This document shows positions 1 to 8,576 of a DNA stretch of 64,000 nucleotides, piece after piece (the stretch's first letter is position 1; each line of letters starts with the position of its first letter). The notes beneath the pieces are model-generated. The model worked only from the letters and a program-made list of their open reading frames with translations. It did no database searches and was not told the origin of the DNA. The translations under genes and the position numbers were made by a program. Source of the DNA: Neomesorhizobium albiziae. Its GTDB lineage: Bacteria > Pseudomonadota > Alphaproteobacteria > Rhizobiales > Rhizobiaceae. The DNA is taken from contig NZ_FOSL01000010.1 in NCBI RefSeq assembly GCF_900114255.1, positions 121,734 through 185,733 of the forward strand. The letters run 5' to 3'.

Positions 1-2
1 TT

Positions 3-416
3 ATCAATCTCGACTTCGCCGATATCCGCACCGTCATGCGCGACATGGGCCGCGCCATGATGGGAACGGGCGTCGGCGAGGGCGAAGGCCGCGCCATGCA
101 GGCGGCGGAAGCCTCGATTGCCAATCCGCTGCTCGACGAGCGGTCGATGCGGGGCGCGAAAGGCGTGCTGGTGTCGATATCCGGCGGCATGGACATGACC
201 TTGTTCGAAGTCGATGAAGCGGCCACGCGCATCCGCGAAGAGGTCGGCGACGACGCCGACATCATCGTCGGCGCGATTTTCGACAAGGCGCTGGAAGGCC
301 AGTTCAAGGTGTCCGTCGTCGCCACGGGGCTGGAGGCGCCGCAAGCCGAGGTCGGCGGCCCAGCCGTGACCGCGCGCGGCGACGCCATGCAGGGGCAGCC
401 CCGCGTCGTCCATTGA
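3..416 (+). CDS. ftsZ: Cell division protein FtsZ, C-terminal part, short-tailed type (5' end outside window)
   Basis: FtsZ is the tubulin-like GTPase that forms the cytokinetic ring. The window opens in frame inside the gene and shows 137 residues. The first is the T7 synergy loop (NLDFADIR) that completes the GTPase site of the neighbouring subunit, followed by the methionine- and glycine-rich [13 protein letters not shown] segment and the C-terminal core ending VVATGLE. Only about 23 residues follow the core: no long variable linker and no conserved C-terminal FtsA/MinC-binding peptide is visible. Rhizobia often carry a full-length FtsZ1 plus a shorter FtsZ2, so this is probably the second copy. 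Family assignment is firm; paralogue assignment is inference. Confidence 0.88.
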   Translation: MNLDFADIRTVMRDMGRAMMGTGVGEGEGRAMQAAEASIANPLLDERSMRGAKGVLVSISGGMDMTLFEVDEAATRIREEVGDDADIIVGAIFDKALEGQFKVSVVATGLEAPQAEVGGPAVTARGDAMQGQPRVVH

Positions 417-441
417 GGTTGGCGGCAGCGTCTCAGTCTTC

Positions 442-483
442 CCTCGCCCCATCATGAGCTTGTCGAAGGGTGACGGGGCGAGG
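442..483. repeat. Palindromic repeat after ftsZ, possible terminator
   Basis: A perfect 9-bp inverted repeat, CCTCGCCCC (442-450) and GGGGCGAGG (475-483), flanks a 24-nt loop. The loop contains the phrase GAGCTTGTCGAAGG, a sequence widely dispersed as an intergenic hairpin repeat in alphaproteobacteria. It lies 26 nt after the ftsZ stop and has no T-tract, so termination is possible but not demonstrated. The remaining intergenic sequence to 611 shows nothing else. Confidence 0.5.
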
Positions 484-611
484 CCGGGGCGGGCGGCTGT
501 GAGCCGCAGTATGCGCAGAATGCCGCCATTCGCAGGCCGGCTGAATATCGACGCACTCTGCTGTGTGTCACGCCGAACGGTATTCGGCGCGACGAAAGAA
601 CCGGAACTACT

Positions 612-1610
612 CTAGTCGAGGGACGCGCCCGACGCCTTCACCACGTCAGCCCACTTCACGGCTTCCGCTTTGATGAATGCAGCAAATTCCTCGGGCGTTT
701 CGGGATTGGGCTCGCCACCGATGTCGACGATCTTCTGGTTGATCGTCGGCTCGTTGAGCGCCTTGACAATCGCTTCGTTCAGCTTCGCGACCACGTCAGG
801 CGCGGTATCCGCCGGAGCGAACACTCCAAACCAGGACGTGGCTTCAAAGCCGGGCAAGCCAGATTCATCGATGGTGGGCACGTCCGGCAGTGCCATTGAA
901 CGCTTCTTGGATGTGACGGCCAGGGCACGCAGCTTACCGGATTTCAGATGCTGAATGGAACTCGGAACGTTGTCGAACATGATCGCGACCTGATTGCCGA
1001 GCAGGTCGACCAGCGCAGGGGCCGAGCCCTTGTACACGACGTGTTCCATATCGACGCCGGCCATCTTCTTGAAGAGCTCGCCCGCCATATGGATGGAGGT
1101 GCCTGTGCCCGATGACGCGAAAGTAACCTCGTTCGGATGCGCCTTGGCATGGTCGATCAATTCCTTGACCGTCTTGTAGGGTCGCTCGGGATTGACCTCG
1201 AGAACATTTGGAACGTTGGCGATACGCGACAGGGGCTGGAAGTCCTTCTGCGGGTCGAAGGCCATGTTCTTGTACAGGCTTTGATTGATGGCGTGTGTGC
1301 CAACGGTGCCGACCAGCAGCGTGTAGCCGTCCGGCGCCGCCTTGGCGACTGCCTCCGTTCCAATGTTGCCGCCGGCCCCGCCGCGGTTCTCGATCACGAC
1401 AGGCTGGCCGAATTGCTGGCTGAGGGACTGTCCCACCAGGCGTGCGAAGATATCCGTCGTGCCGCCGGCCGCGAACGGCACGATGACGGTGATCTGGCGT
1501 TCGGGATATGTCTGCGCCAGCGTCCGTGGCGTGCCGACGGCAACCACCGCAGCAACGGCAGCCAGCGTCATGAATGCACGGCGCGTCTGGTAGTTCGTCC
1601 AATTCCTCAT
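612..1610 (-). CDS. Bug-family (TctC-like) periplasmic solute-binding protein, orphan
   Basis: 332-residue extracytoplasmic receptor of the tripartite tricarboxylate transporter (Bug) family, which typically bind small carboxylates. The ATG at 1610 has an AGGGAGGAAAG ribosome site; the open frame extends further upstream but without such support. The N-terminus has a signal peptide with a Tat-like TRRAFM and probable cleavage near TLAQ. The mature protein starts with the family hallmark YPERQITVIVPF and the ligand-contacting loop AAGGTTDIFAR. No TctA or TctB membrane gene lies beside it, as is common for Bug receptors. A 9-bp inverted repeat sits 46-70 nt upstream of the start and resembles one near the cys operon. 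The ligand is unknown. Confidence 0.88.
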   Translation of the reverse strand: MRNWTNYQTRRAFMTLAAVAAVVAVGTPRTLAQTYPERQITVIVPFAAGGTTDIFARLVGQSLSQQFGQPVVIENRGGAGGNIGTEAVAKAAPDGYTLLVGTVGTHAINQSLYKNMAFDPQKDFQPLSRIANVPNVLEVNPERPYKTVKELIDHAKAHPNEVTFASSGTGTSIHMAGELFKKMAGVDMEHVVYKGSAPALVDLLGNQVAIMFDNVPSSIQHLKSGKLRALAVTSKKRSMALPDVPTIDESGLPGFEATSWFGVFAPADTAPDVVAKLNEAIVKALNEPTINQKIVDIGGEPNPETPEEFAAFIKAEAVKWADVVKASGASLD

Positions 1611-1655
1611 CAACTTTCCTCCCTTGTGATGAATTCGATTACCTCGATCACTGAT

Positions 1656-1680
1656 GATTTCTACAGGGAAAGTAGAAATC
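1656..1680. promoter_or_regulatory. Inverted repeat upstream of the Bug receptor gene, candidate operator
   Basis: Perfect 9-bp inverted repeat GATTTCTAC (1656-1664), N7, GTAGAAATC (1672-1680), within the 302-nt gap between the Bug gene and rsmI. Its size and symmetry fit a dimeric repressor or activator site. The core TTCTAC-N7-GTAGAA occurs once more in the window at 27118-27136 beside the cys operon. The rest of the gap (1681-1912) shows no gene. Confidence 0.5.
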
Positions 1681-1912
1681 ACACCCTCATCTCGTCTGCA
1701 AGTTGCGGTCAGCGAGCCTCCGCATTAATTGCAGGAAGCGCCGGCACAAGCACGGCTTCGAGGCTGAATATTTGTTGGCTAACCTTATGTTGAGATTTGC
1801 AGATGCCACGATTTCGGGGATGAGACGTCGGCGCTGCTCATTTTGCCGCCGCATCATTTTGCAACTGCCGCCGCGCCGTGCCAAATGAAGGCTGCAGCAA
1901 GGACGAGCAAGC

Positions 1913-2812
1913 GTGACCGCAGAGGCCGAACAGCGCAGGACCTACATGATCGGCCAGACCGAGATTTCGGCGCGGCCGCTCCCTCCGGCGCTCTATCTGG
2001 TGGCGACGCCGATCGGCAACCTCGCCGACATCACGCTGCGCGCGCTCGAAACGCTGGCCGGCGCCGATATCGTCGCCTGCGAGGATACCCGCGTCACCCG
2101 TGTCCTGCTCGACCGCTACGGCATCCGCCAGCGCAGCACCGCCTATCACGAGCACAACGCCGCCGAGGCCGGGCCGCGGCTGATCGAGGCGCTGTCGTCC
2201 GGCAGGAGCGTCGCGCTGGTGTCGGACGCCGGCACGCCGCTGGTCTCGGACCCCGGCTTCCGACTGGTCGGCCAGGCGCTCGATGCCGGCATCCGGGTGG
2301 TGCCGATCCCCGGCCCGTCCGCCGTGCTGGCGGCGCTGACCGCATCGGGGCTGCCTTCGGATGCGTTCCTGTTCGCCGGCTTCCTGCCGGTGAAGGACGG
2401 CCAGAAGCGAACCCGGCTCGAAACCCTGAAATCGGTTCCCGCGACGCTGATCTTCTTCGAATCGCCGCGTCGCGTTGCCGACACGCTGTCCGCCATGGCC
2501 GACGTTCTGGGCGCTGCGCGCCCCGCAGCGATCGGCCGCGAACTCACCAAGACCTTCGAGGAGATGCGTTTAGGAACGCTTGCGGCGCTTGCCGCGCATT
2601 ATGCGGAAGCCGACACGCCGAAAGGCGAGATCGTCGTCTGCGTCGGTCCGCCGGAGGAACAGCCGGCGGCCCAGCCGGAAGATGTCGACCGCCTGCTCCT
2701 GTCGCTGGCAAGCGAGATGCCCGCGTCGAAGGCCGCGGCGGAGGCTGCCCGCATGACCGGCGGCCACAAACCCTTGCTCTACCGCCGCCTCATGGAACTG
2801 AAGGGTGATTGA
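1913..2812 (+). CDS. rsmI: 16S rRNA (cytidine-1402-2'-O)-methyltransferase
   Basis: RsmI uses S-adenosylmethionine to 2'-O-methylate C1402 in the decoding centre of 16S rRNA. The 299-residue protein shows the tetrapyrrole-methylase-type fold motifs in order: [15 protein letters not shown] near the N-terminus, [19 protein letters not shown] (SAM-binding loop), [12 protein letters not shown], the [12 protein letters not shown] segment, FFESPRR and [10 protein letters not shown]. The start is either GTG 1913 (GGACGAG upstream) or ATG 1946 (AGGA upstream); the choice is open. The stop overlaps the yraN start by 8 nt, so the two are almost certainly co-translated, as in many proteobacteria. Confidence 0.93.
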   Translation: MTAEAEQRRTYMIGQTEISARPLPPALYLVATPIGNLADITLRALETLAGADIVACEDTRVTRVLLDRYGIRQRSTAYHEHNAAEAGPRLIEALSSGRSVALVSDAGTPLVSDPGFRLVGQALDAGIRVVPIPGPSAVLAALTASGLPSDAFLFAGFLPVKDGQKRTRLETLKSVPATLIFFESPRRVADTLSAMADVLGAARPAAIGRELTKTFEEMRLGTLAALAAHYAEADTPKGEIVVCVGPPEEQPAAQPEDVDRLLLSLASEMPASKAAAEAARMTGGHKPLLYRRLMELKGD

Positions 2813-3179
2813 CCTCCGCGCAAAGCGCTTCAAGGCCTATCGCCGGGGTCATCGCGGCGAATGGCTTGCCGCCCTTGCCCTGATGCTGAAGGGCTACCGC
2901 ATCGTCGCCCGCCGATACCGCACGAAGCTCGGCGAGATCGACCTGATCGCGCGGCGCGGCGACCTCGTGCTGATCGTCGAGGTCAAGGTGCGGGCAACGC
3001 TCATCGAGGCTATGGACGCCATCGCCCGCCAGTCAGAGCGCCGCATCGAGGCCACGACCGATCTGTGGCTGTCGCGCCAGCCCGACCATGGCCGCCTGTC
3101 GATCCGCTTCGACATGGTCGCGGTGCTGCCCCGGCGCTGGCCCATCCACGTCGAAAATATCTTCTACGGCCGCACCTGA
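2805..3179 (+). CDS. yraN: YraN family (UPF0102) endonuclease-like protein
   Basis: 124-residue member of the UPF0102/YraN family, which has a restriction-endonuclease-like fold and is usually found next to rsmI. The visible core is [26 protein letters not shown], broken here as GEIDLI, then D, then VEVK. These supply the acidic and lysine residues expected of a nuclease active site. It starts with GTG inside the last codons of rsmI. In other rhizobia gshB often follows, but here the next gene is an unrelated cyclase. The biochemical role of the family is not settled. Confidence 0.88.
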   Translation: MIDLRAKRFKAYRRGHRGEWLAALALMLKGYRIVARRYRTKLGEIDLIARRGDLVLIVEVKVRATLIEAMDAIARQSERRIEATTDLWLSRQPDHGRLSIRFDMVAVLPRRWPIHVENIFYGRT

Positions 3180-3266
3180 AGAGACCCAACGCCGGCCTTG
3201 CGCCAGGCATGACGCGGCGTCATTCTCCCAGATTGCCGTAAAATCATTCCCCGGGAGGTAATCGCA

Positions 3267-4091
3267 ATGTGCCATCACTGCATCATCGAGAATGTGAAGT
3301 CCGGCATGCTGTCGCGCCGCGACTTCTTCAGGGGCACCGCCGCCGCAAGCATGGCGGCCATCGCCGTTTCGACGGCCCCGACGCCGCTGTTCGCCCAGGC
3401 CGCCGCGCCCCGGAAGGCCGAAGACCTGACCCATGAGATCTGGGAAACGTTCCCGACCTATTTCGGCGGCCAGCAGCTCTTCATCGAGCAGAAGTTCAGC
3501 CACGCCAAGGATACCTTCAACCTCAACGAATGGCGCATCAGCGAACACACCGGAACCCATATCGACGCGCCGCTGCATTTCACCGCAGATGGCAAGTCTG
3601 TGGCCGAACTGCCGGTCGAGGATCTGGTGGCGCCGCTGGTGGTGATCGATATCCGCGCCAAATCAGCAGAAAACCCGGACTCGCAGCTTACCCCGGAAGA
3701 CATCAAGGCATGGACCGACGCCAATGGCGATCTACCGGAAGGCGCGGTCGTGGCCATGCTGTCGGGCTGGGGAGCCCACGTGGCGACGGACAAGTTCCGC
3801 AATGTCGGCGACGACGGCAAGAGCCTGCACTTTCCGGGCTTCCACGTCGATGCGGTCAAGCTGTTGCTCGAAGGTTCGACCAAGGCCATCGCGGTCGACA
3901 CGCTGTCCCTGGATTTCGGCGCCTCGCCGGATTTCATCGTTCACAATACCTGGCTGCCGGCCGGGCGCTACGGCATCGAGGCCGTCGCCAACCTGGACAA
4001 GCTGCCGGCCAACGGAGCGACGATCGTCGTCGGCGCGCCGAAGATAAAGAACGCCACCGGCGGTCCGGCGCGGGTGTTCGCTTTCATTTGA
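3267..4091 (+). CDS. Cyclase family (kynurenine formamidase-like) metal-dependent hydrolase, exported
   Basis: 274-residue protein of the cyclase/arylformamidase superfamily (PF04199). The diagnostic metal-binding motif HTGTHIDAPLHF (H-x-GTH-x-D-x-P-x-HF) is intact around residues 93-104. The N-terminus has a twin-arginine signal, SRRDFFRGT, followed by an Ala-rich stretch ending FAQAA, so the enzyme is probably folded in the cytoplasm and exported. The start is supported by GGGAGGTAA upstream of ATG. Members hydrolyse N-formylkynurenine, isatin or other cyclic amides, and the substrate cannot be read from the sequence. No kynurenine-pathway gene is adjacent. Confidence 0.85.
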   Translation: MCHHCIIENVKSGMLSRRDFFRGTAAASMAAIAVSTAPTPLFAQAAAPRKAEDLTHEIWETFPTYFGGQQLFIEQKFSHAKDTFNLNEWRISEHTGTHIDAPLHFTADGKSVAELPVEDLVAPLVVIDIRAKSAENPDSQLTPEDIKAWTDANGDLPEGAVVAMLSGWGAHVATDKFRNVGDDGKSLHFPGFHVDAVKLLLEGSTKAIAVDTLSLDFGASPDFIVHNTWLPAGRYGIEAVANLDKLPANGATIVVGAPKIKNATGGPARVFAFI

Positions 4092-4241
4092 GTGCTTCAA
4101 GCGGTGGGCAGGCGGTGAGCTGGTGGGACTTTGGCAGGCGGAAGAAAAGATCGACAAGACTGCCGCTCGATCATGCTCCGGATGTCACGGAACCTTACTG
4201 GTTAAGCAGGCGTTCATACCGGGTCTGGTCCGGAGGAAAAA

Positions 4242-4601
4242 ATGAACGTGCAGAAGATCTACACCGCATTGCTCACCACAGACCTTGCGGCGGCCGAAGG
4301 CTGGTATACGAAGCTGCTCGGTCGTGGACCGGACAACCGGCCGATGGATACGCTGGTGCAGTGGGAGCTCTTCGACCAGGCCGGGTTGGCGCTTTCAAGC
4401 GACGGCGAGATTGCCGGCAGGGGCGTGATGTTCCTTTATGTCGACGATGTCGCGGCCGAGCGCCGCAGGCTGCAGGGTATGGGGATCGTGCTCGGGGACG
4501 ACATTGAGGGCGACTACTCAACGCTGGCGCAGGTGCGTGATCCTGATGGCAACCTGCTCACGCTGGCGACGCCGCCCTCGCGGCCATTTCCGCCGGCATG
4601 A
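4242..4601 (+). CDS. VOC (glyoxalase/bleomycin-resistance-like) family protein
   Basis: 119-residue single-domain protein of the vicinal oxygen chelate superfamily. Visible hallmarks are the N-terminal paired strand and helix, IYTALLTTDLAAAEGWYTKLLG, of which the AEGWYTKLLG part is typical, the central MFLYVDDVAAE strand, and the C-terminal VRDPDGNLLTLA, the usual VOC ending with an acidic metal ligand position. GGAGG precedes the ATG by six bases. Functions in this family range from dioxygenases to drug-binding resistance proteins, and none can be chosen here. It appears to be monocistronic. Confidence 0.82.
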   Translation: MNVQKIYTALLTTDLAAAEGWYTKLLGRGPDNRPMDTLVQWELFDQAGLALSSDGEIAGRGVMFLYVDDVAAERRRLQGMGIVLGDDIEGDYSTLAQVRDPDGNLLTLATPPSRPFPPA

Positions 4602-4683
4602 CCAGCTCGCCCCGTGCGGCTGTGGCTCCGCGCGTAAACGGCTGGCGAGGAACCGACGAGCGAGTTGCAGCGCGTCCCCGGGA

Positions 4684-4962
4684 TCAGCTTGTGATCCTGA
4701 AACCCCGCGGCGCCGCATCGGCCGGCGCCGTCGCGATGTCGGCGACCACCGCTCCCGCAGGCCCTTGCCGCAGCTGCTCCAGCATGGCCGCCACGGCGGG
4801 CCCGGAGCCGGCGATAAGCGCTGTCACCGAGCCGTCGTGCTCGTTGCGCACCCAGCCGCGGATATCGAGTTTGCCGGCTTCGATCAGCGTCCAGGCGCGG
4901 AAGCCGACGCCCTGCACCCGCCCGGTGATGCGCACTGTCAGAGCCCGTTCTTCGTCGTCCAT
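4684..4962 (-). CDS. acyP: Acylphosphatase
   Basis: 92-residue enzyme that hydrolyses the carboxyl-phosphate bond of acyl phosphates. The signature GRVQGVGFRAW carries the phosphate-binding loop and catalytic Arg22, and RGWVRNEHDGSV carries the catalytic Asn40; both are intact. The start at 4962 follows GGAGGCG on the minus strand. It lies 32 nt downstream of the P450 gene on the same strand and is probably co-transcribed with it. No functional link between the two is evident. Confidence 0.93.
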   Translation of the reverse strand: MDDEERALTVRITGRVQGVGFRAWTLIEAGKLDIRGWVRNEHDGSVTALIAGSGPAVAAMLEQLRQGPAGAVVADIATAPADAAPRGFRITS

Positions 4963-4994
4963 TCGTCGCCTCCGGCCAAACAAACAGATAGAGA

Positions 4995-6368
4995 TCAACG
5001 CCGCCGCGTCACCCGCATCGGCAGGCCGCCTTGCGGCTGGGTCGTCAGTTTCTGCACCGGCCAGGGTTTTGTTTCCGGCGTCGTGTCGAAACGGTAGCGC
5101 GACAAGAGCACGCCGAGCGCGATCACGGCTTCCTGCATGGCGAAGCTCGCGCCGATGCAGACGCGTGGACCGGCGCCGAACGGCAGGTACTGGTAGCGGT
5201 CGATTTTGTCGCGGTTTTGCGGGTGGAAGCGCTCCGGCATGAAGGCGTCCGGCCTGTCCCACAGCTTGCGGTGCCGATGGATGGTCCAGGGCATCATCAG
5301 CACTGCGGCATATCTCGGGATTTTCAGGCCCTTGTAGGTTTCCGGCTCGATCGGCTCGCGGTTGATCGATGGCGCCGGCGGATAGAGCCTGAGCGCCTCC
5401 TCGAAGGCGGCGCGGGTGAACGGCATCGCCTCCAGCCATTTCGCGGGGTCGGGCTCTCGCGCCAGCACATCGTCGATTTCCGCTTCCACCCGGTCGCGCT
5501 CCCACGGCGCCTCGGCCAGGCAATAAAGCGTCCAGCCCAGCGCGCGGGCGGTGGTCTCGTGGCCGGCGCCGATGAAGGTGATGATATTGTCCTCGATCTC
5601 GGCGCGGGTCAGCCCGTCCGGACCTTCGGCGCGCAACAAAAGCGTCAGGAAATCCTCGGGCGTGCCTTTCGGGTTGCGCTTCATCTTCTCTTCGCGCATC
5701 GCCACCGTGTCGGTGACTATCTTGCGGAAGTAGGCCATCGTCTTCCTGCCGCGCAGCCGGGTGAGCCGCGGCAGCCATTCCGGCGCGCGCAAAAGGTCGA
5801 GCGGGTCGACGCGGCCCATCGTCTCGAACAGATGGTCGATCTCTCCCTCGAAGGTGCCCTGCCCGCCGGCGATCTCGCCCGAAAACAGGGTTTCGGCCAG
5901 GATATCGTAGGTGAGCGTGGTCATGTCGTGCGCGATGTCGATGGGTTCGCTGGCATTCTCGTACTTCGCCGCGAATTCCTCGCTGCATCTCAGCATCGGT
6001 CCGGCGAAGCCGAAAATGTGGCGCGGCGTGAACACCGGCGCCATCGCCTTGCGCGAGCGCTTCCAGACGTCGCCTTCGGCGGTCAGCAGCCCGTCGCGCA
6101 GGATCGGCCGCAGGATCATCTGGCGCACCGTCGCCATCTTGTAGTTTTTGGCGTTGTCGAGCAGCACGTGGCGGATGAGGCCGGGATCGTTGGCGATCAC
6201 CAGCGGACCGCCGATGCCGGTCACTGAAATCCACGGCTCGTTGTAGGAAGGCTCGCCCCAAAGCTCGAGCGGGTTGCGGTAGACGATGCGGATCATCTCC
6301 AGCGTCGATGGCGGGCTGGTGCGCGGTTTCGGCGCCGGCGGCACGAAAGGGGCTGGTTTGCTGTCCAT
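4995..6368 (-). CDS. Cytochrome P450
   Basis: 457-residue soluble haem monooxygenase. Diagnostic elements are all present: the I-helix oxygen-activation motif GAGHETT, the K-helix EEALR (ExxR), the PERF-type segment MPERFHPQ, and the haem loop FGAGPRVCIG with the thiolate ligand near Cys404. The start chosen is ATG 6368 with GGAG upstream; the open frame continues far upstream, but that part reads as non-coding sequence opposite the divergent FMN reductase. There is no N-terminal membrane anchor, as is usual for bacterial P450s. No ferredoxin or reductase partner is adjacent, so substrate and redox partner are unknown. Confidence 0.93.
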   Translation of the reverse strand: MDSKPAPFVPPAPKPRTSPPSTLEMIRIVYRNPLELWGEPSYNEPWISVTGIGGPLVIANDPGLIRHVLLDNAKNYKMATVRQMILRPILRDGLLTAEGDVWKRSRKAMAPVFTPRHIFGFAGPMLRCSEEFAAKYENASEPIDIAHDMTTLTYDILAETLFSGEIAGGQGTFEGEIDHLFETMGRVDPLDLLRAPEWLPRLTRLRGRKTMAYFRKIVTDTVAMREEKMKRNPKGTPEDFLTLLLRAEGPDGLTRAEIEDNIITFIGAGHETTARALGWTLYCLAEAPWERDRVEAEIDDVLAREPDPAKWLEAMPFTRAAFEEALRLYPPAPSINREPIEPETYKGLKIPRYAAVLMMPWTIHRHRKLWDRPDAFMPERFHPQNRDKIDRYQYLPFGAGPRVCIGASFAMQEAVIALGVLLSRYRFDTTPETKPWPVQKLTTQPQGGLPMRVTRRR

Positions 6369-6540
6369 CGGGACTCCGCTTTGCCAACCTATGTAGGAGC
6401 ATGGATATGCGGCGTCCATGCTGCCGCCGTCCGCGCGGCCGATTTTCATCACACCGGATTGCCGGCGGGCGCCTGCTTGCCTCTCAGCCTTCGGCACCCT
6501 AATTGCGGCGGGTTGCGAACGGATACCACAGGAGAACACC

Positions 6541-7107
6541 TTGACGCTCAGGCTCAACATCGTCATCGCCAGCACGCGGCCCGGCCGTGTCGGCCCGGTC
6601 TTCGGGAAATGGTTCGAGGCTTTCGCGCAAGAGCACGGCAAGTTCGAACCGGCGCTTGTCGACCTCGCCGATTTCAACCTGCCGGTCTATGACGAGCCTC
6701 GGCATCCGCGCCTCGCGCAATACGAGCATGAACACACCAAGGCCTGGGCGGCATCGGTCAAGTCAGCCGACGCTTTCGTCTTCGTCACCCCGGAATACAA
6801 TTATTTCGTGGCGCCTTCGCTGGTGAACGCGCTCGACTACGTGCTCTCCGAATGGCACTACAAGCCCGCCGGCTTCCTGAGCTATGGCGGCGTGTCGGGT
6901 GGCCTGCGGGCCGTTCAGTCGGCAAAGCAGCTCATGACCTCGCTGAAGATCATGCCGATACCGGAGGGCGTGCCGGTCTTCAGCTACGCCCAGCATCTCA
7001 ACGAGGGGGTCTTCCAGCCGACCGAGATTATCGAGAAGGGCGCAACGACCATGCTGGACGAACTCTCCCGCTGGGCCGCTGCGCTGAAGCCGATGCGCGC
7101 CGCCTGA
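6541..7107 (+). CDS. NADPH-dependent FMN reductase family protein
   Basis: 188-residue flavodoxin-like oxidoreductase. The FMN phosphate-binding loop is ASTRPGRVGPVFGKW near the N-terminus, and the second cofactor loop is PEYNYFVAPSLVNALDYV, typical of NAD(P)H:quinone or azo reductases of the ArsH/ChrR type. The best start is TTG 6541, preceded by AGGAG at ideal distance and followed immediately by the first beta strand. An upstream ATG in the same frame would add about 40 unsupported residues. It is divergent from the P450. A role in quinone or chromate reduction is possible but not shown by the sequence. Confidence 0.85.
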   Translation: MTLRLNIVIASTRPGRVGPVFGKWFEAFAQEHGKFEPALVDLADFNLPVYDEPRHPRLAQYEHEHTKAWAASVKSADAFVFVTPEYNYFVAPSLVNALDYVLSEWHYKPAGFLSYGGVSGGLRAVQSAKQLMTSLKIMPIPEGVPVFSYAQHLNEGVFQPTEIIEKGATTMLDELSRWAAALKPMRAA

Positions 7108-7157
7108 AGCACATCGCGCAAACCACGCAGCGGGTTGCGATAGCGGCACAGAAATTT

Positions 7158-7215
7158 CCTCTCCCCCGTCGATCGGGGGAGAGGTGGTTTGCAGAGCAAA
7201 CCGGAGTGGGGGTCG
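7158..7215. repeat. Dispersed palindromic repeat, CCTCTCCCCC hairpin type
   Basis: Perfect 11-bp inverted repeat CCTCTCCCCCG (7158-7168) and CGGGGGAGAGG (7174-7184) with a TCGAT loop, followed by the constant-looking tail TTTGCAGAGCAAACCGGAG. Relatives of this CTCCCC/GGGGAG hairpin occur at 20914, 36213, 36314 and inside hrpB at 46720-46842. Confidence 0.6.
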
Positions 7216-7263
7216 ACCACTCATACGCGATAGCCCAGGTCATGACGGGGAAGCGCGGAGCGA

Positions 7264-8373
7264 TCAGGTCGCGATTTCCGTGACGCTCAGGTTGGATTCT
7301 CCACGCAGCGACAGGTCGGAGTCGCGGATGTTGAGATGGACCGGCGTACCGGCGGCGCTGGATGCGAGCCGCACCTCATAGGTCACCGCGCTGGTCGTCG
7401 CCGGCAGGTCCTCGAACTCGACGGCCGCCTGGTAGGAAATGAGCCGCGAATTGGCGGCGGTGTCGGCAAGCATCTGGTGCTGCATGTGAACGCCAGGCTG
7501 CGACGGCCAGACCTTGGCGCCGTCGCGGAAGATGGCGACAAGGGGAACTGCCGACCAGAAATCGCCGCCGACCGTGAGACTGGTCCGCACCACGACCTTC
7601 GACGTCGCCGAGACGGGTGTGATCGCAAGGTCGAGGCCGGTCGGCTGGGGCGTTGCGAGCGTGGTCGTGAAGCCGCTGGTCAACCGGCTCGCCGCCGCCT
7701 GCAGGATGTGCCCCGGCGTGCGTATTCCCACGGGAAACGACACCGTCCCGGATCCCCGCGCGATCGTCATCGCGGTGTGCCAGGCGCTCCCGTCGGCGCT
7801 GACCTTGAAGGAAAAATCGTCGCTGCCGGCGAGCCCGAGTTCGGCGCGCCCCTGCCAGTCGTTCTGCATGAGCAGGGAGCCGGTATGGCCGGCTGACGAT
7901 TTGTTGATGACAAGACGGTGGTCGCCGCCCTGGTGGGTCAAAAGCGTGCTCGGGGCAGAGACGGTCAAGCGGTTGTAGCTGTTCGCCGTGGCGTTGATGC
8001 CGACCGTGTCGGCCGACACGTCGCCAGCCGGCATGCTGCTCAGACGCACCCAGGCTGAGCCGGAATAGACAAACGGCGCGGCAGCATCCTTCACCCACGC
8101 CTGCATGCCCTGCGTCGGCGTCACATAGTTCCAGTCGGCGACGGTGAAGACCGCGATCTTGCCGGAATGGCCGGACCACGCGCCGGAGGCCGATGGCGGC
8201 ACGATGTGCCGCAACCCCTGGCCGGGCGCACCCGGCGGGGTGGTGACGGTGGCGCTTTCGACGGCGAGTTGCACCAGCGCATCGAGAACGTCCAGGGCCT
8301 CGTTGTGGGTGACATGCTTCTGGGCCTGCGAAGGCAGGATGTAGGGGAGTTGCAGGTTTGGCGATTGATCCAT
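7264..8373 (-). CDS. DUF2793-domain protein, phage or gene-transfer-agent-like
   Basis: 369-residue protein whose N-terminal 100 residues match the DUF2793 pattern found in alphaproteobacterial phage and gene-transfer-agent proteins: LPYILPSQAQKHVTHNEAL, a GLRHIVPP strand, and SGKIAVFTVADWNYVTP. The remainder is rich in short beta strands, Ser, Thr and Ala, resembling a tail-fibre or capsid-decoration domain. The start is ATG 8373 with AAGGAA upstream. No other phage structural gene is nearby, so this is either a relic or a solitary cargo gene. It has no signal peptide. Confidence 0.72.
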   Translation of the reverse strand: MDQSPNLQLPYILPSQAQKHVTHNEALDVLDALVQLAVESATVTTPPGAPGQGLRHIVPPSASGAWSGHSGKIAVFTVADWNYVTPTQGMQAWVKDAAAPFVYSGSAWVRLSSMPAGDVSADTVGINATANSYNRLTVSAPSTLLTHQGGDHRLVINKSSAGHTGSLLMQNDWQGRAELGLAGSDDFSFKVSADGSAWHTAMTIARGSGTVSFPVGIRTPGHILQAAASRLTSGFTTTLATPQPTGLDLAITPVSATSKVVVRTSLTVGGDFWSAVPLVAIFRDGAKVWPSQPGVHMQHQMLADTAANSRLISYQAAVEFEDLPATTSAVTYEVRLASSAAGTPVHLNIRDSDLSLRGESNLSVTEIAT

Positions 8374-8480
8374 TGCGGCGTTCCTTGTGAATGAAGCCCA
8401 CAAGTGTAAGGCCGCCCAGATGGGGGTGGATTGTTTTGTCCGTCATTTCGCAGACGTCTATGCCGCTTAAACCAGCCGAT

Positions 8481-8534
8481 CTCCGCCCTTGAGGGGGAGA
8501 TGTCCGGCAGGACAGAGGGGGGCAACGTAGGGCG
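8481..8534. repeat. Dispersed repeat GAGATGTCCGGCAGG type
   Basis: A short hairpin CTCC-GCCCTTGAGG-GGGAG is followed by GAGATGTCCGGCAGGACAGA and a G-run. The segment 8497-8520 is nearly identical to 50697-50720 inside the ynj operon. It lies between the DUF2793 gene and the hydrolase gene, both on the minus strand. Confidence 0.55.
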
Positions 8535-8576
8535 CAATCTTGATGTGCGTCGCCGGCCTCACCTGAATACCACCCC

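Noticed and set aside
4963..6402. Upstream extension of the acylphosphatase frame through the P450 gene
   Set aside because: The real acylphosphatase starts at 4962 with a ribosome site; the extension is a shadow frame of the P450.
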